Source: Shewanella sp. MTB7
GTDB taxonomy: Bacteria > Pseudomonadota > Gammaproteobacteria > Enterobacterales > Shewanellaceae
Direction: 5' to 3'
Length of the DNA stretch: 64,000 nt
Assembly: GCF_027571385.1 (NCBI RefSeq)
Contig: NZ_CP085636.1
Span: 4,592,001-4,656,000 of the forward strand
Both the position numbers and the translations under genes were made by a program. The number at the start of each line of letters is the position of its first letter. The first letter of the stretch is position 1. Shown here piece after piece: positions 55,157-64,000 of this stretch. The notes under the pieces are model-generated. The model had not been told where the DNA came from. It did no database searches and was given only the letters and a program-made list of their open reading frames with translations.

Positions 55157-56392
55157 ATGAAAAGAGTCTTAACTGCGATACTAATCACTGGTTTTATCCT
55201 TACAAGTAGTCTTAAAGCAAGTGCTAACACCTTAGATAAACGGCCGATAATCGACGGCTACCAACATCATTCGCGACTACTTGCAGAAAACAGACGCTAT
55301 ATGCTCTCCCTTCCTGAACGCTATCATGTGAACCAACGCCGCTATCCCAGTCTCTACATTATTGATGCAGATTTTCAATTTCAACATGTGTCATCAATCA
55401 CCAAGCACCTCACTCGAATGGGAAAGCTGCCACCAATGATTGTCATTGGGATCGCCAACCAAGGGGATGCTGACTACCTTAAAAGTACAACTTGGCCAGA
55501 TGGTAAAGATGATGCATTCGGTGGCGCGCAGCAGTTCCACTCCTATTTAAAACAAGAGTTACTGCCCCTAATAGATACTCAATTTAGAACCGATAACCAA
55601 AAAGCCCTTGCTGGATACTCCCTCGGTGGTCTATTTACTCTGTACAGCATGATGCAAGAACACACCCCATTTAATGCCTTTTTGGCGATGAGCCCCAGTG
55701 TCTGGCATGACGATTATAGCCTGCCGAGCAAAATAGAACCCTTGCTAAAACAGCAACAATTAACCGCTCCTGTATTTATTTCACTGGCTAACGAAGAAGA
55801 GATGGGAGTCGATAAGTTGGTTGAAGTGTTCGAGCAATCCGCCCCTAAAACGCTCAACTGGCAGTATAAGCATTACCCTAACGAAAACCACTTCACCACA
55901 GCCCTACCTGCACTCTATGATGCACTGCTGTTCCTCGCGCCTAATTACGCCATTGATGCCTCAGACATGTTGGCTATAGGTGACTATCAACAGGTGTTAG
56001 CTCACTTTAGCCAACAGCAGAAAAACTGGGCTGGATTTCAGTTTGAGTGGCTTCAGGCTTACCAATTTGCTAAGTATCTGTTTTGGTCAAAGCAGTTAGA
56101 TAAGGTCAATGATGTACTCAAAGCCATAAAACTTCAATTTCCACAATCCTTAACCAATGTCAGTATTCAACTTGCTAAAGGCTTTAATAAAAAGGAAGAT
56201 TATGTTCGTGTCGCCCAACTACTAAACAGTGTACAAGCAGAAGGAAAATCGTTACCAGGTTGGCATAAACAGATGAGTATCTATCTTGCCAAAATAAATA
56301 AGCCTGAACAGGCCAAAAAGCATCAGAATATTGTGCTTCAATTAGCCCAAGATCTTCAATTGGAGAGCTGGGAAATGTGGGAGCTTAAGTAA
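55157..56392 (+). CDS. secreted esterase (esterase D/IroE-type fold)
   Basis: A 411-residue exported alpha/beta hydrolase. The signal peptide covers about 1-23 (cut near ASA). The nucleophile elbow is GYSLGGLF near residue 155, and the histidine is likely in NENHFTT near 250. The pattern RRYPSLYIIDADFQF matches the putative-esterase family (PF00756), including siderophore esterases and S-formylglutathione hydrolase-like enzymes. The last 140 residues look helical and TPR-like, which is unusual for the family. Substrate unknown; there is no siderophore gene nearby. Confidence 0.82.
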   Translation: MKRVLTAILITGFILTSSLKASANTLDKRPIIDGYQHHSRLLAENRRYMLSLPERYHVNQRRYPSLYIIDADFQFQHVSSITKHLTRMGKLPPMIVIGIANQGDADYLKSTTWPDGKDDAFGGAQQFHSYLKQELLPLIDTQFRTDNQKALAGYSLGGLFTLYSMMQEHTPFNAFLAMSPSVWHDDYSLPSKIEPLLKQQQLTAPVFISLANEEEMGVDKLVEVFEQSAPKTLNWQYKHYPNENHFTTALPALYDALLFLAPNYAIDASDMLAIGDYQQVLAHFSQQQKNWAGFQFEWLQAYQFAKYLFWSKQLDKVNDVLKAIKLQFPQSLTNVSIQLAKGFNKKEDYVRVAQLLNSVQAEGKSLPGWHKQMSIYLAKINKPEQAKKHQNIVLQLAQDLQLESWEMWELK

Positions 56393-56433
56393 ATTAACTG
56401 CTTTTTCACAGCATGATGAAATATACACCATAC

Positions 56434-56465
56434 AAAAATGCCCAAGTATCAACCTGGGCATTTTA
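56434..56465. terminator. bidirectional terminator between the esterase and phsC genes
   Basis: AAATGCCCA pairs with TGGGCATTT around a loop, A-rich on the left and T-rich on the right, in the convergent gap. Confidence 0.8.
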
Positions 56466-56496
56466 GTTAACGCTGATTTACCTTAACTGACTTACG

Positions 56497-57444
56497 TTAA
56501 CTGATATAGCTTTGCCCTGCATAAACCACAAAGTGTCTCAGTGCTAGTACGCCAAGAATGGTGCTACACGATACAGTGATTAAAAAGCCTTTACTGTGAC
56601 GCCAAGACTTAGGTGCTAACGTGCTAGCCAGTACAGGAACGACTAAACCAAGCCCCACTACACCAATCCAAAATACGCTCGCCCACGCCCCAGTTGTTAT
56701 CGCCGCTGTTGCCGCTTGTGCTGCAGGACCTGAGAAATTAAGACCCACAAACAGTAGCACTAAACATAAGGCTTCGTTAAAGGCTACTGGGTACTCGATA
56801 CGATGCACCTGTTCGATACAGTCAGACTCTTTTTTACTGAAGAACAAGGTCGCCACTAAAATATTACCCGCAGAGCCAACTGACAAGGCTGATGCTAAAA
56901 ACAGGGCAGGCAATACTGCGGTGTTTAAAATTGGGTAACTAATCAGGGCTGAAAGTAAGAAGCCAGTATAAACCCCCACACCGAGACCTAGAGCAAAAAT
57001 CAGCTTATTAATACTGTTTTCTAACTGGCGACAAACTTTTAATGTTCCAGCAAGCCAAGGTGCATAATGCAACACTTGCTTTTCAAACACAATCGCAGCA
57101 AAAACAAACACTAATGGGATATAAACCAGCAGAGCTATCACACCCCAAGCCATCACCGAAGTCAGGTTGTAGTTAAGCAGGATGTGATAAAACTCAAAGG
57201 GTTTAGTCAAATCCAGTACTAGCAGTGCCATGCCTAAACTGATAGCCACTGGACCAATTACCGCTGCGGCCTTTATAACCGGTAAACCTTCTGTCGGCTG
57301 ACCACGGCTTTGTTTGTACCATTTAAGCCCGATAGCCACCAGCATAGAGCCTGCTGATAAGCCTGCCATAAACAAGTAAACCGCGATGATCCAGTTCCAC
57401 ACTACTGGATCGTATTGTTCCATTGAACCCCAGATATTGTTCAT
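56497..57444 (-). CDS. phsC: PhsC/PsrC membrane subunit of thiosulfate/polysulfide reductase
   Basis: A 315-residue NrfD/PsrC-type integral membrane protein with about eight segments. WNWIIAVYLFMAGLSAGSML near the N-terminus is the family hallmark. It anchors PhsAB and passes electrons from menaquinol. It overlaps phsB by four bases (ATGA), so the two are translated together. Last gene of phsABC. No haem-ligand assignment is attempted. Confidence 0.9.
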   Translation of the reverse strand: MNNIWGSMEQYDPVVWNWIIAVYLFMAGLSAGSMLVAIGLKWYKQSRGQPTEGLPVIKAAAVIGPVAISLGMALLVLDLTKPFEFYHILLNYNLTSVMAWGVIALLVYIPLVFVFAAIVFEKQVLHYAPWLAGTLKVCRQLENSINKLIFALGLGVGVYTGFLLSALISYPILNTAVLPALFLASALSVGSAGNILVATLFFSKKESDCIEQVHRIEYPVAFNEALCLVLLFVGLNFSGPAAQAATAAITTGAWASVFWIGVVGLGLVVPVLASTLAPKSWRHSKGFLITVSCSTILGVLALRHFVVYAGQSYIS

Positions 57445-58016
57445 GCTTTAATCCCTCCTTTACGGCTAGGAATGCGATAAACCCTTGGCTCAGTGCCTAG
57501 ATTTACCTTTTGTTGGTAGTGCGGTTTGGTGTCTAACACTTTACGTACTGCTGATGTCATATCATTAGCATCACCAAAGGTTAATGCCTGAGTTGGACAA
57601 ACAGTCACACATGCAGGTTCTTCACCGCGTGCTAAGCGAGTTTCTTTACAGAAATCACACTTATCTGGCACTCTTGTTTCAGGGTTAATAAAACGAACCT
57701 TGTATGGGCAAGCTGCAACACAATACAGGCAGCCAACACATTTCTTTTCGTTAATCGATACAATGCCGTCATCATTAACATAAGCAGCACCCGTTGGGCA
57801 TACTTTAACGCAAGGTGCATTTTCACACTGCTCGCACGAAACGCGATTATATTTAAAATGTAGGTGTGGGAAATTGCCGTACGGCCCCTCGATTCTTACC
57901 TGAATTCGAGTTACCGACTCAGGCACATTGTTTTCACTACGGCAGGCCACGTTACACGCTTGGCAGCCAATGCACTTGTTTTCATCGTGCACGAGAACAT
58001 AACGTTTAGTCATCAT
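57441..58016 (-). CDS. phsB: PhsB/PsrB iron-sulfur subunit
   Basis: A 191-residue electron-transfer subunit with four 4Fe-4S binding blocks: CIGCQACNVAC (near 15), CEQCENAPCVKVCP (near 60), CVGCLYCVAACP (near 93) and CDFCKE with CVTVCP (near 120-140). This is the DmsB/PsrB pattern. It carries electrons between PhsC in the membrane and PhsA in the periplasm; it has no export signal and is probably carried out with PhsA. Middle gene of phsABC, nine bases after phsA. Confidence 0.92.
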   Translation of the reverse strand: MMTKRYVLVHDENKCIGCQACNVACRSENNVPESVTRIQVRIEGPYGNFPHLHFKYNRVSCEQCENAPCVKVCPTGAAYVNDDGIVSINEKKCVGCLYCVAACPYKVRFINPETRVPDKCDFCKETRLARGEEPACVTVCPTQALTFGDANDMTSAVRKVLDTKPHYQQKVNLGTEPRVYRIPSRKGGIKA

Positions 58017-58025
58017 TAACTCCGA

Positions 58026-60305
58026 TTAAATCTTGGCAATCTTTACACCGGTGGTATGCAGGTTCATACCTGTCACCGGAGCAATCACATGGGGAAGTAA
58101 GTTACCGCAATGCACACCTTTACCGGTTGCACGGGCAAGCTCTTTATTCTTTGAACCACAGCCCATATAGGCAAATACGGTGTCAGGACGAATGCCTGGT
58201 GTGACCAAGGCATGACCCTCTTCACTGCCGGTATCGTTATAGATCCTAATCTTGTCGCCACTTGAAATATTCAACAGGCCCGCAGTAATAGGGTGGATCC
58301 ACAAGGCGTTATCAGACATTAAGTTAGCCAGCATCGGGACGTTCTGAGTACCTGAGTTGGTATGAACAGCCACTTTGCCTTGGATGAAAAACAGCTCATC
58401 GGCTTTCTTCATGGTGACTTCGCGATAGCGAATAACGCCACGCCCAGGTGCCATTTTTTCAACTTTGGCAGAGCTAAGCTCAATCTTGCCAGACGGTGTC
58501 TTAAAGCTTAACTGGCTGGCATAAGTCCCGTCGGCATCAACGGCTTTAGCATTGGGGTATGCACCAACAAAGTCTCTAACCATACCGCGCTCACGCAACA
58601 TCAAAGGTTTACCAAAGCTAACGAAACCTTCGTCTTTTATTTTTCTGAGTAAGTTCAAATCACGCTGTACTTGGAACAGCTGTAAGGTCTCCATATTGTC
58701 CCAAGGGAAAAACTGACCTTGACCTAACTGGGTCGCAAGCTCTTTCCAGATAAGCCAGCTTGGCTTGGTATCTCCAATCGTTTCAACCACGCGTTGACGT
58801 ACATAATAAGCAGGGTTTTTACTCGACTTATCGGCAATCTCTTCATCACGCTCTAGGTAAGTTGACTCAGGTAAGAAGATGTCGGCATACGCTGCTGACT
58901 CACTAATGTAGATATCGCACGCCACGATAAAATCGAGCTTCTGCATTGTTTTAACAATACGAGCTCTATCGGTCATGGTTTGCATTGGGTTGGTACGGCT
59001 CATTACCCAAGCGCGCAGTTGGTATGGCGTCGCGTCTAAAGTTGCATCTAGAATCGTTTGATAAATACCGCCTGATGACCATGTTAAGGCATACTGTTCA
59101 TCGACCATATCAATACGCTTGGCAGTGATTTTTGGCATGCCCTCAACACCAGGCTTAGCCAAAATTGGAGCGACGGTATCGCCAGCAAACTTGTTATAGC
59201 TAGCGGCTTTTTTACCAAAGAACAACCCCCCCTTACGCTCAATGTTACCCACGAGCACGTTGGCGGCATATAACGCACGGCGCATCTCAAACTCTTCAGT
59301 AGTAAACGATGAGCGGTGACCAAAATCCACTAACGCATGGGGCGCTGCTGCTGCGTATTCATGGGTTATGCGGCGAATATCCTCAGCAGGAACATCACTG
59401 ACCGATTCAGCCCACTCAGGAGTATAAGCTTTAACTTCCTTGGCAAATTCATCAAAACCAGATACATATTGGGCGACAAAGGCTCTATCGTACAGGTCAT
59501 CTTCAATCAGGACATGGCATATCGCCAATGCAACCGCAACGTCAGTACCGGGTTTAATCGCATACCATTCATCCGCCTTATCCGCCACAATGGAAAAACG
59601 CGGCTCAAAAACGACTAACTTAGCACCCTTCTCCATTTGTGCATTCATCATGCCTCTGGTTTCAGACATGTTAATGCCTTCGTAAAGGTTGTGACCAAAG
59701 TTGATGATGTATTTAGAGTTGCTTAAATCGCGCTTAACTTTGCCACCAAATATCGCTTTAGCCGCAATGACATAACTGCCAGGGCAAGTCGATGCGTGAG
59801 TAAATGTATTTGGGCTGCCAAAGGCTTTGGCTAAATGAAACAGGTGGCCTGAGAGTGAGCCCGACTTTGATGAGAAGGCTACCGTCTCTGCGCCATGCTC
59901 AGCTTTAATCTTATTCAAGTTTTTAGCAATGATACTGTAGGCTTCATCCCACTCAATCTCTTGCCAGTTACCTTCACCACGCTCACCAACACGCTTTAAT
60001 GGTTTAACGATACGTTGTTTATCATAAAGCTGACTGTGACCTGCACCACCACGAGCACACACTGCGCCACCAAATGATTTAGCGTTCTGGTTACCCAAAA
60101 TAGACACGTTCTTGCCGTTAACAACACGTGCCGAGATCGGACAACGGGTTGAACACATTTCACAAATACTTGCGACAGACTCTGCACTACCTTGCAGTGG
60201 TGAATGTCCAAGGGCAGCCAAAGAGCCAGGGAGCGTTGTTGCTAATGCGCAAGTCGCTGTGCCCGCTCCGGCTCCTTTGATGAAGGTTCGCCGATCTAGT
60301 TTCAT
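58026..60305 (-). CDS. phsA: PhsA/PsrA molybdopterin catalytic subunit of thiosulfate/polysulfide reductase
   Basis: A 759-residue periplasmic molybdoenzyme. I start at the ATG at 60305, which opens a twin-arginine signal, LDRRTFIKGAGAG, and has GGAG upstream; a longer frame to 60485 would hide this signal. A 4Fe-4S site CEMCSTRC follows near 48-55, with a fourth cysteine in GAVCARGG. The molybdenum ligand is probably the cysteine in ASTCPGSY. The length and the cysteine ligand fit PhsA/PsrA rather than TorA-type enzymes. Thiosulfate versus polysulfide as main substrate cannot be told from sequence; the thsSR neighbours favour thiosulfate. Confidence 0.92.
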   Translation of the reverse strand: MKLDRRTFIKGAGAGTATCALATTLPGSLAALGHSPLQGSAESVASICEMCSTRCPISARVVNGKNVSILGNQNAKSFGGAVCARGGAGHSQLYDKQRIVKPLKRVGERGEGNWQEIEWDEAYSIIAKNLNKIKAEHGAETVAFSSKSGSLSGHLFHLAKAFGSPNTFTHASTCPGSYVIAAKAIFGGKVKRDLSNSKYIINFGHNLYEGINMSETRGMMNAQMEKGAKLVVFEPRFSIVADKADEWYAIKPGTDVAVALAICHVLIEDDLYDRAFVAQYVSGFDEFAKEVKAYTPEWAESVSDVPAEDIRRITHEYAAAAPHALVDFGHRSSFTTEEFEMRRALYAANVLVGNIERKGGLFFGKKAASYNKFAGDTVAPILAKPGVEGMPKITAKRIDMVDEQYALTWSSGGIYQTILDATLDATPYQLRAWVMSRTNPMQTMTDRARIVKTMQKLDFIVACDIYISESAAYADIFLPESTYLERDEEIADKSSKNPAYYVRQRVVETIGDTKPSWLIWKELATQLGQGQFFPWDNMETLQLFQVQRDLNLLRKIKDEGFVSFGKPLMLRERGMVRDFVGAYPNAKAVDADGTYASQLSFKTPSGKIELSSAKVEKMAPGRGVIRYREVTMKKADELFFIQGKVAVHTNSGTQNVPMLANLMSDNALWIHPITAGLLNISSGDKIRIYNDTGSEEGHALVTPGIRPDTVFAYMGCGSKNKELARATGKGVHCGNLLPHVIAPVTGMNLHTTGVKIAKI

Positions 60306-60422
60306 GATAAATCTCCAATGACGGTGGTGCTTAGGTTTAATGTGTATAGCCCTTAATCGCTGTAGGCAATCAAGGTCATTCCTAAGGTTTTCATCATTGT
60401 CACTGAGAGGTGTGAAAGTAGA

Positions 60423-60441
60423 TATTGTGGTAAACCACATA
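60423..60441. promoter_or_regulatory. palindrome 1 upstream of phsA, candidate ThsR operator
   Basis: TATTGTGGTAAACCACATA, a dyad of TGTGGT and ACCACA separated by AA. About 118 bases before the phsA start. Exactly repeated 94 bases further upstream. Confidence 0.65.
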
Positions 60442-60516
60442 CAGATAAAGTGTTGAAGCCGTTTGTGAAGCAGTTCACAGTTCAATTTTCAATCAACACA
60501 GCTATGTGTAGCTGTA

Positions 60517-60535
60517 TATTGTGGTAAACCACATA
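60517..60535. promoter_or_regulatory. palindrome 2 upstream of phsA, candidate ThsR operator
   Basis: A second exact 19-base copy of the same dyad. The distance of 94 bp is close to nine helical turns, which would place both on the same face of the DNA. Confidence 0.65.
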
Positions 60536-60654
60536 ACGAAAAGAAGAGTCTTTTTTTGCTAGCTACAGCATACTTTTAATATAAATTGCGCAACTAAACA
60601 GTCGCACAATTCATAGGTTAAACTTCCATTTAAATCATTGATAGTAAAATTAAT

Positions 60655-62439
60655 TTAGATTTGTATAGCTTGTTCGCTGCCCCGTTTTTTTAAGCTCAAT
60701 GAGGCAACACATCCAGTTTCATTGTCACAACGATTACTCAATGTAAACCGGCCTTCATGCTCATGCATCACCTCATTGCATATTGCGAGTCCCAAGCCCA
60801 AACCATCGGCTTTAGTGGTATAAAAAGTGGCCATCAAAGCCTCAGCCCCCAGCGTAAGACCGGGGCCATTGTCCTTGATAAATATATTGACCTGATACTC
60901 TTTAAAATCTAACTCTATATGGATTTTACCTGTACTTGCATTGGGCGAATCAGCTATCGCATCAAGGCTATTTTTAATCAAATTGATCAGTACCTGAAGT
61001 AAGCCGACACGATCAGCGGTAATGAAAAAAGGCTCACCTTTAATCTGGGTGTTAACTTGAATATCACGTCTGGCGAGCTCAATCCTCAACAGCGCAATGC
61101 TCTCTTCCACTAAGGTGAGAATATTCACATCAAGCATGACAGCTTCACGTCGTTTCAATAAACCTCTGATGCGATGAACCACCTCACCCGCTCGAGTCGA
61201 TTGATTATGAATTTTTTCAAGCAGTTTAATGCACGCTTCAACATCCGCTTCTTTTTTCCCTTGCAAGCGCATTATCCCCCCTTCGCTATAGCTAGTAATG
61301 GCGGCGATGGGTTGATTTATTTCATGGGCAAGACCTGCACCAATCTCACCAATGATGGATGCACTTTGCAGGCGCTCTAACGCAATAGCTTGCTGCTTTA
61401 GCTGACGCTCAGTTGCAATTAACGACTCACTTTTCTGATGAAAACGATATTCAATCCACAGGTGATAAAACGTAGCCACTAAAAATATAAGTACTGATAG
61501 AATGCCCCAGTGTCGATTATCATCCAGCCAATTTTTAACGATCTCCCAGCGACTACTATCGGGCGACTTGACGTGTAACTCTCTAAATAACTTAATCACC
61601 GCTAGCTGGCTAATTGGCGAGGTCCACCCCTGTAGTTGTGCCTTCACCGCCGCGGGGTGAGTAGATGGCAAATCCATTAACGCTTGGCTTATCTCTTTGC
61701 TCAACTCGGTATTGACACTCTCAATGGCGGCAAAGGACCAATTGGGATAAAGATGAGTACTACATTGACACTCAACACTTTTTGGACGACTCGGATTAAG
61801 CACTCGAAAATCGCCGAGATTGATGAGTCCACGGCCGACCATATCCTCCAAGGTGCATAAAGGAGTAATTGCCGCATCAACATTGCCATCTCGCACTTGA
61901 TACAGCAGAGGATCGAGGGGGAAGCCGAGAAACTTTACTTGCTTAAAATAGTTATCAGGGGCCATCCCCAATCGGTGCATTAAGCCAACCGTCGCTTGAA
62001 ACCCTCCAAGAGCATGAGGATCACTTGCAGCAACCACTTTGCCTTTTAAGTCATACAAGGTGCGATAGTCACTATCAGCCCTAACGATGATTGCCGAGCC
62101 TATGGCTGAGGTTGTGCCGTTATGACGCCTTGAACGCATTGTGGCGAGCCAAGACAAAGGATATTGGCTAGAAAGATAAAGGTATTGTCCAGGGTTGGTA
62201 ATAATAAACTGGATTTGACCTAGCTCCATCGCTAGGTTTAATGCTTCAAAATCACCAGGATAAACATGAAACTGTGCCTCTGGCACACGCTCATTAAGGT
62301 ACTCCATCATCGGAGTCCAGCGCTCAACAGCCTGTTGATGTCCCCAATTAGCCAGCACTCCCACATGAAATGGTTGCGAATTTGCCCAGATCGAAGATGA
62401 GAAAAGCAACACAGAGATGCACAATAAGATCCGCAACAA
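60655..62439 (-). CDS. thsS: thiosulfate-type sensor histidine kinase ThsS (TtrS family)
   Basis: A 594-residue sensor. Signal peptide 1-19; a PhnD-like periplasmic binding domain (about 22-290), the ligand sensor; a membrane segment (about 312-331); a HisKA domain with the histidine in LAHEINQPIAAI near 371; and HATPase with NLIKNSLDAIA, DNGPG and GLGLA. This domain layout is that of TtrS/ThsS. A homologous system in Shewanella halifaxensis, next to phsABC, was shown to sense thiosulfate. The gene sits between phsA and thsR, so the ligand is probably thiosulfate; tetrathionate is the main alternative. Confidence 0.85.
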   Translation of the reverse strand: MLRILLCISVLLFSSSIWANSQPFHVGVLANWGHQQAVERWTPMMEYLNERVPEAQFHVYPGDFEALNLAMELGQIQFIITNPGQYLYLSSQYPLSWLATMRSRRHNGTTSAIGSAIIVRADSDYRTLYDLKGKVVAASDPHALGGFQATVGLMHRLGMAPDNYFKQVKFLGFPLDPLLYQVRDGNVDAAITPLCTLEDMVGRGLINLGDFRVLNPSRPKSVECQCSTHLYPNWSFAAIESVNTELSKEISQALMDLPSTHPAAVKAQLQGWTSPISQLAVIKLFRELHVKSPDSSRWEIVKNWLDDNRHWGILSVLIFLVATFYHLWIEYRFHQKSESLIATERQLKQQAIALERLQSASIIGEIGAGLAHEINQPIAAITSYSEGGIMRLQGKKEADVEACIKLLEKIHNQSTRAGEVVHRIRGLLKRREAVMLDVNILTLVEESIALLRIELARRDIQVNTQIKGEPFFITADRVGLLQVLINLIKNSLDAIADSPNASTGKIHIELDFKEYQVNIFIKDNGPGLTLGAEALMATFYTTKADGLGLGLAICNEVMHEHEGRFTLSNRCDNETGCVASLSLKKRGSEQAIQI

Positions 62440-62671
62440 ACTTACTTCCTAAAAATATGCTCCACTTGTTAATCAATACTGCCATCACACTGCTATTTGA
62501 GAGTTTGAGGGTGAAAAGTGGAGTGTGGTTGATTAGCGATAGCTTACGCTAGGTGGCCGTTATCACAGCGTGATGCAATTCATGCTTTATAGAAAATAGT
62601 TGGCTAAAAACAGTAAATTGAGATACTTATCATTTATTATTTATCTCCTACACCTATATAGAGAATACCCA

Positions 62672-63283
62672 GTGCAACTACACATCAACGGACCTGTCTA
62701 TTTAGTCGATGACGACGACGCTATTATCGATTCAATCAGCTTTTTAATGGAGGGGTACGGCTACACGTTAATCAGCTTTACCAACGGCGATAGCTTTTTA
62801 AGCAAAGTAGATTTAAACCAAGCGGGTTGCGTGATCTTAGATGCCAGAATGCCAGGGCTCACAGGTCCTCAAATTCAACTACTGCTCAGCGACGCTAAAA
62901 GCCCACTGTCAGTCATATTTTTAACTGGCCACGGTGATGTTCCCATGGCGGTAGATGCATTTAAAAATGGGGCGTTCGATTTCTTTCAAAAACCGGTTCA
63001 AGGGAGCCTATTGTCACAAGCTATCGAAAAGGGATTAGTCCATAGCCAGAGCCAATTTCAACAACTCAGTAATCAAGTACTGATTAATAACTTATCGGAT
63101 CGTGAAACCCAGATATTCCAATTAATCATTGCCGGAAACACCAACAAACAGATGTCGAATCAATTGTGTGTAGCCATTAGAACCATTGAAGTACATCGAG
63201 CTAAACTCATGACGAAGTTAGGGGTGAGTAACTTAGCTGAGTTAGTGAAACTTGGTCCATCTCACCTATCAAATAACTCATGA
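62672..63283 (+). CDS. thsR: response regulator ThsR (FixJ/NarL type)
   Basis: A 203-residue regulator: receiver domain (about 5-115) with the DDDD pocket and the aspartate in VILDARMPG, Lys in FQKPVQ near 100, then a LuxR-type helix-turn-helix (about 140-195) with LSDRETQIFQLIIAG and TIEVHRAKLM. I use the GTG at 62672 (VQLHINGPVYLVDDD), since the receiver begins directly after it; a longer in-frame ATG at 62600 adds 24 unconserved residues. Divergent from thsS. It should activate phsABC on thiosulfate sensing. Confidence 0.83.
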   Translation: MQLHINGPVYLVDDDDAIIDSISFLMEGYGYTLISFTNGDSFLSKVDLNQAGCVILDARMPGLTGPQIQLLLSDAKSPLSVIFLTGHGDVPMAVDAFKNGAFDFFQKPVQGSLLSQAIEKGLVHSQSQFQQLSNQVLINNLSDRETQIFQLIIAGNTNKQMSNQLCVAIRTIEVHRAKLMTKLGVSNLAELVKLGPSHLSNNS

Positions 63284-63308
63284 GCTAGAAAATAATACAG
63301 AGTCCAAG

Positions 63309-64000
63309 CTAAAGTGACATGTTAAAGTTAAGGTACCAGTCTCTCACCCGAGGGAAGTGGTCATCAACAGCATCTTTATGGATCAACATTTCAGCATGGC
63401 CATAGTCATGTTTGTTCCCCTCCGACTTTGATAATAAAGTGTATTCAACATTTGCTAAATTACACTCTTGAATCATGCGTTGCACATCGGCAGGGTTACC
63501 TAATACGTCGTCCCCAAGACCCGCTATAAACCAAGAGCTCGGCCACTTATCACGACTCGCAACACTTTGTGCCGCCTTGGCATAATCGAAGCCATCGTCA
63601 TGATCTATCCAATCACCTCTTACCCAATCGATAGTTTGTGACAGTGAACGACGACTCTCATTGTCCATCCCCATTCCCCAACGGTCAGCAGCAAGGTAGC
63701 CATGTCCCCAAGCAATCATTTGCGCCATCTTGTTCCAACCAATATCGACCATCATATATTTCTTAAACGACTTAATCTTAATGGTGCGTTTGGTGCCGAA
63801 AGTAAGCAGAGAAGCCACACTCTCTTGAAAGAGAGGAAAACGAGAGATGGCACTGGCCATTAAGACACCGCCCCATGAGTGAGCACACCAATGAACCGTC
63901 GATACGTGAGGATGTAGGCCCATAATATAGTGTTGCACTAAGGGCAGTTGCTCGCGGATAACTTGTCCTTGACCGCCTTTAAAGCCCCTGTGAATTTTCG
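63309..64000 (-). CDS. alpha/beta hydrolase, 5' end outside the window
   Basis: The frame is open to the right edge, so the gene is cut by the window. The visible part has about 230 residues, including the nucleophile elbow AHSWGGV and a likely histidine in KHDYGHAEML near the C-terminus. A stretch with GLGDDVLGNP supplies a possible acid. It is an alpha/beta hydrolase of unknown substrate. A GTG at 63938 could open a shorter protein, but the upstream frame continues with credible coding sequence (HRGFKGGQGQVIREQLPLV), so the real start lies beyond the edge. Confidence 0.75.
   Translation of the reverse strand, partial: KIHRGFKGGQGQVIREQLPLVQHYIMGLHPHVSTVHWCAHSWGGVLMASAISRFPLFQESVASLLTFGTKRTIKIKSFKKYMMVDIGWNKMAQMIAWGHGYLAADRWGMGMDNESRRSLSQTIDWVRGDWIDHDDGFDYAKAAQSVASRDKWPSSWFIAGLGDDVLGNPADVQRMIQECNLANVEYTLLSKSEGNKHDYGHAEMLIHKDAVDDHFPRVRDWYLNFNMSL

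Larger units (their letters stand above)
60306..60654. other. phsA upstream region
   Basis: A 349-bp gap between thsS and phsA holding the phsA promoter. Two identical palindromes lie in it (separate entries). No gene seen. Confidence 0.7.

Noticed and set aside
60306..60485. Longer N-terminus for PhsA
   Set aside because: The 60 extra residues would bury the twin-arginine signal, and they cover the phsA promoter palindrome; the start at 60305 has a good ribosome-binding site.

Overview
The window reads as chromosomal DNA of a marine gammaproteobacterium, most likely a Shewanella. This rests on gene content, not on a database search. Supporting content: a sodium-type flagellar stator pair (pomAB), a pentahaem TorC with torECAD and torSTR, a thiosulfate/polysulfide reductase operon beside a ThsS/ThsR-type two-component system, oxygen-independent ubiquinone genes (ubiT, ubiU, ubiV), several c-di-GMP-related proteins, and short Shewanella-like palindromic and MITE-like repeats. 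No rRNA, tRNA, CRISPR array, prophage or complete insertion sequence was seen.

Layout. 1-13.7 kb is mostly core chromosome: a DUF423 protein, an alpha/beta hydrolase and gcvA, thiI, the stator pair pomA-pomB, the isoprenoid operon xseB-ispA-dxs, grpE, nadK, a periplasmic TonB-domain protein and a CobW-type GTPase. 13.9-21.4 kb holds a lipoprotein of the endonuclease/exonuclease/phosphatase fold, a RES-Xre toxin-antitoxin pair with a likely operator, a DEAD-box helicase, a YbgC-type thioesterase, a GGDEF-EAL protein and an HDOD protein. 21.7-26 kb groups oxygen-independent hydroxylation genes: trhP and yfhL (tRNA), then ubiT and ubiU-ubiV (ubiquinone). 26-34.7 kb carries membrane proteins, a giant propeller-domain histidine kinase without a partner regulator, a CBS protein and a purine-type permease.

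35.1-46.9 kb is the trimethylamine N-oxide respiration region. torE-torC-torA-torD forms an operon. The periplasmic sensor TorT, kinase TorS and regulator TorR lie about 2 kb further on, separated from it by a second DEAD-box helicase and a YgjV-like protein. Ten-base-pair tandem TTCATAT boxes, matching the known TorR box, lie upstream of both torE and torR.

47.5-50.5 kb is a decayed accessory patch. An intact hexapeptide acetyltransferase gene sits between two inverted, degenerate copies of a repeat. A VOC-family gene is split by a MITE-like element. Behind it follow an N-terminally deleted GNAT gene and a cupin gene with a frameshift and a stop codon.

50.5-56.4 kb returns to radA, a double-PilZ protein and a secreted esterase. 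56.5-63.3 kb is the thiosulfate/polysulfide respiration module: phsA-phsB-phsC and the thsS/thsR sensor pair. Two identical 19-bp palindromes 94 bp apart lie upstream of phsA and are the best candidate operators. A partial alpha/beta hydrolase runs off the right edge.
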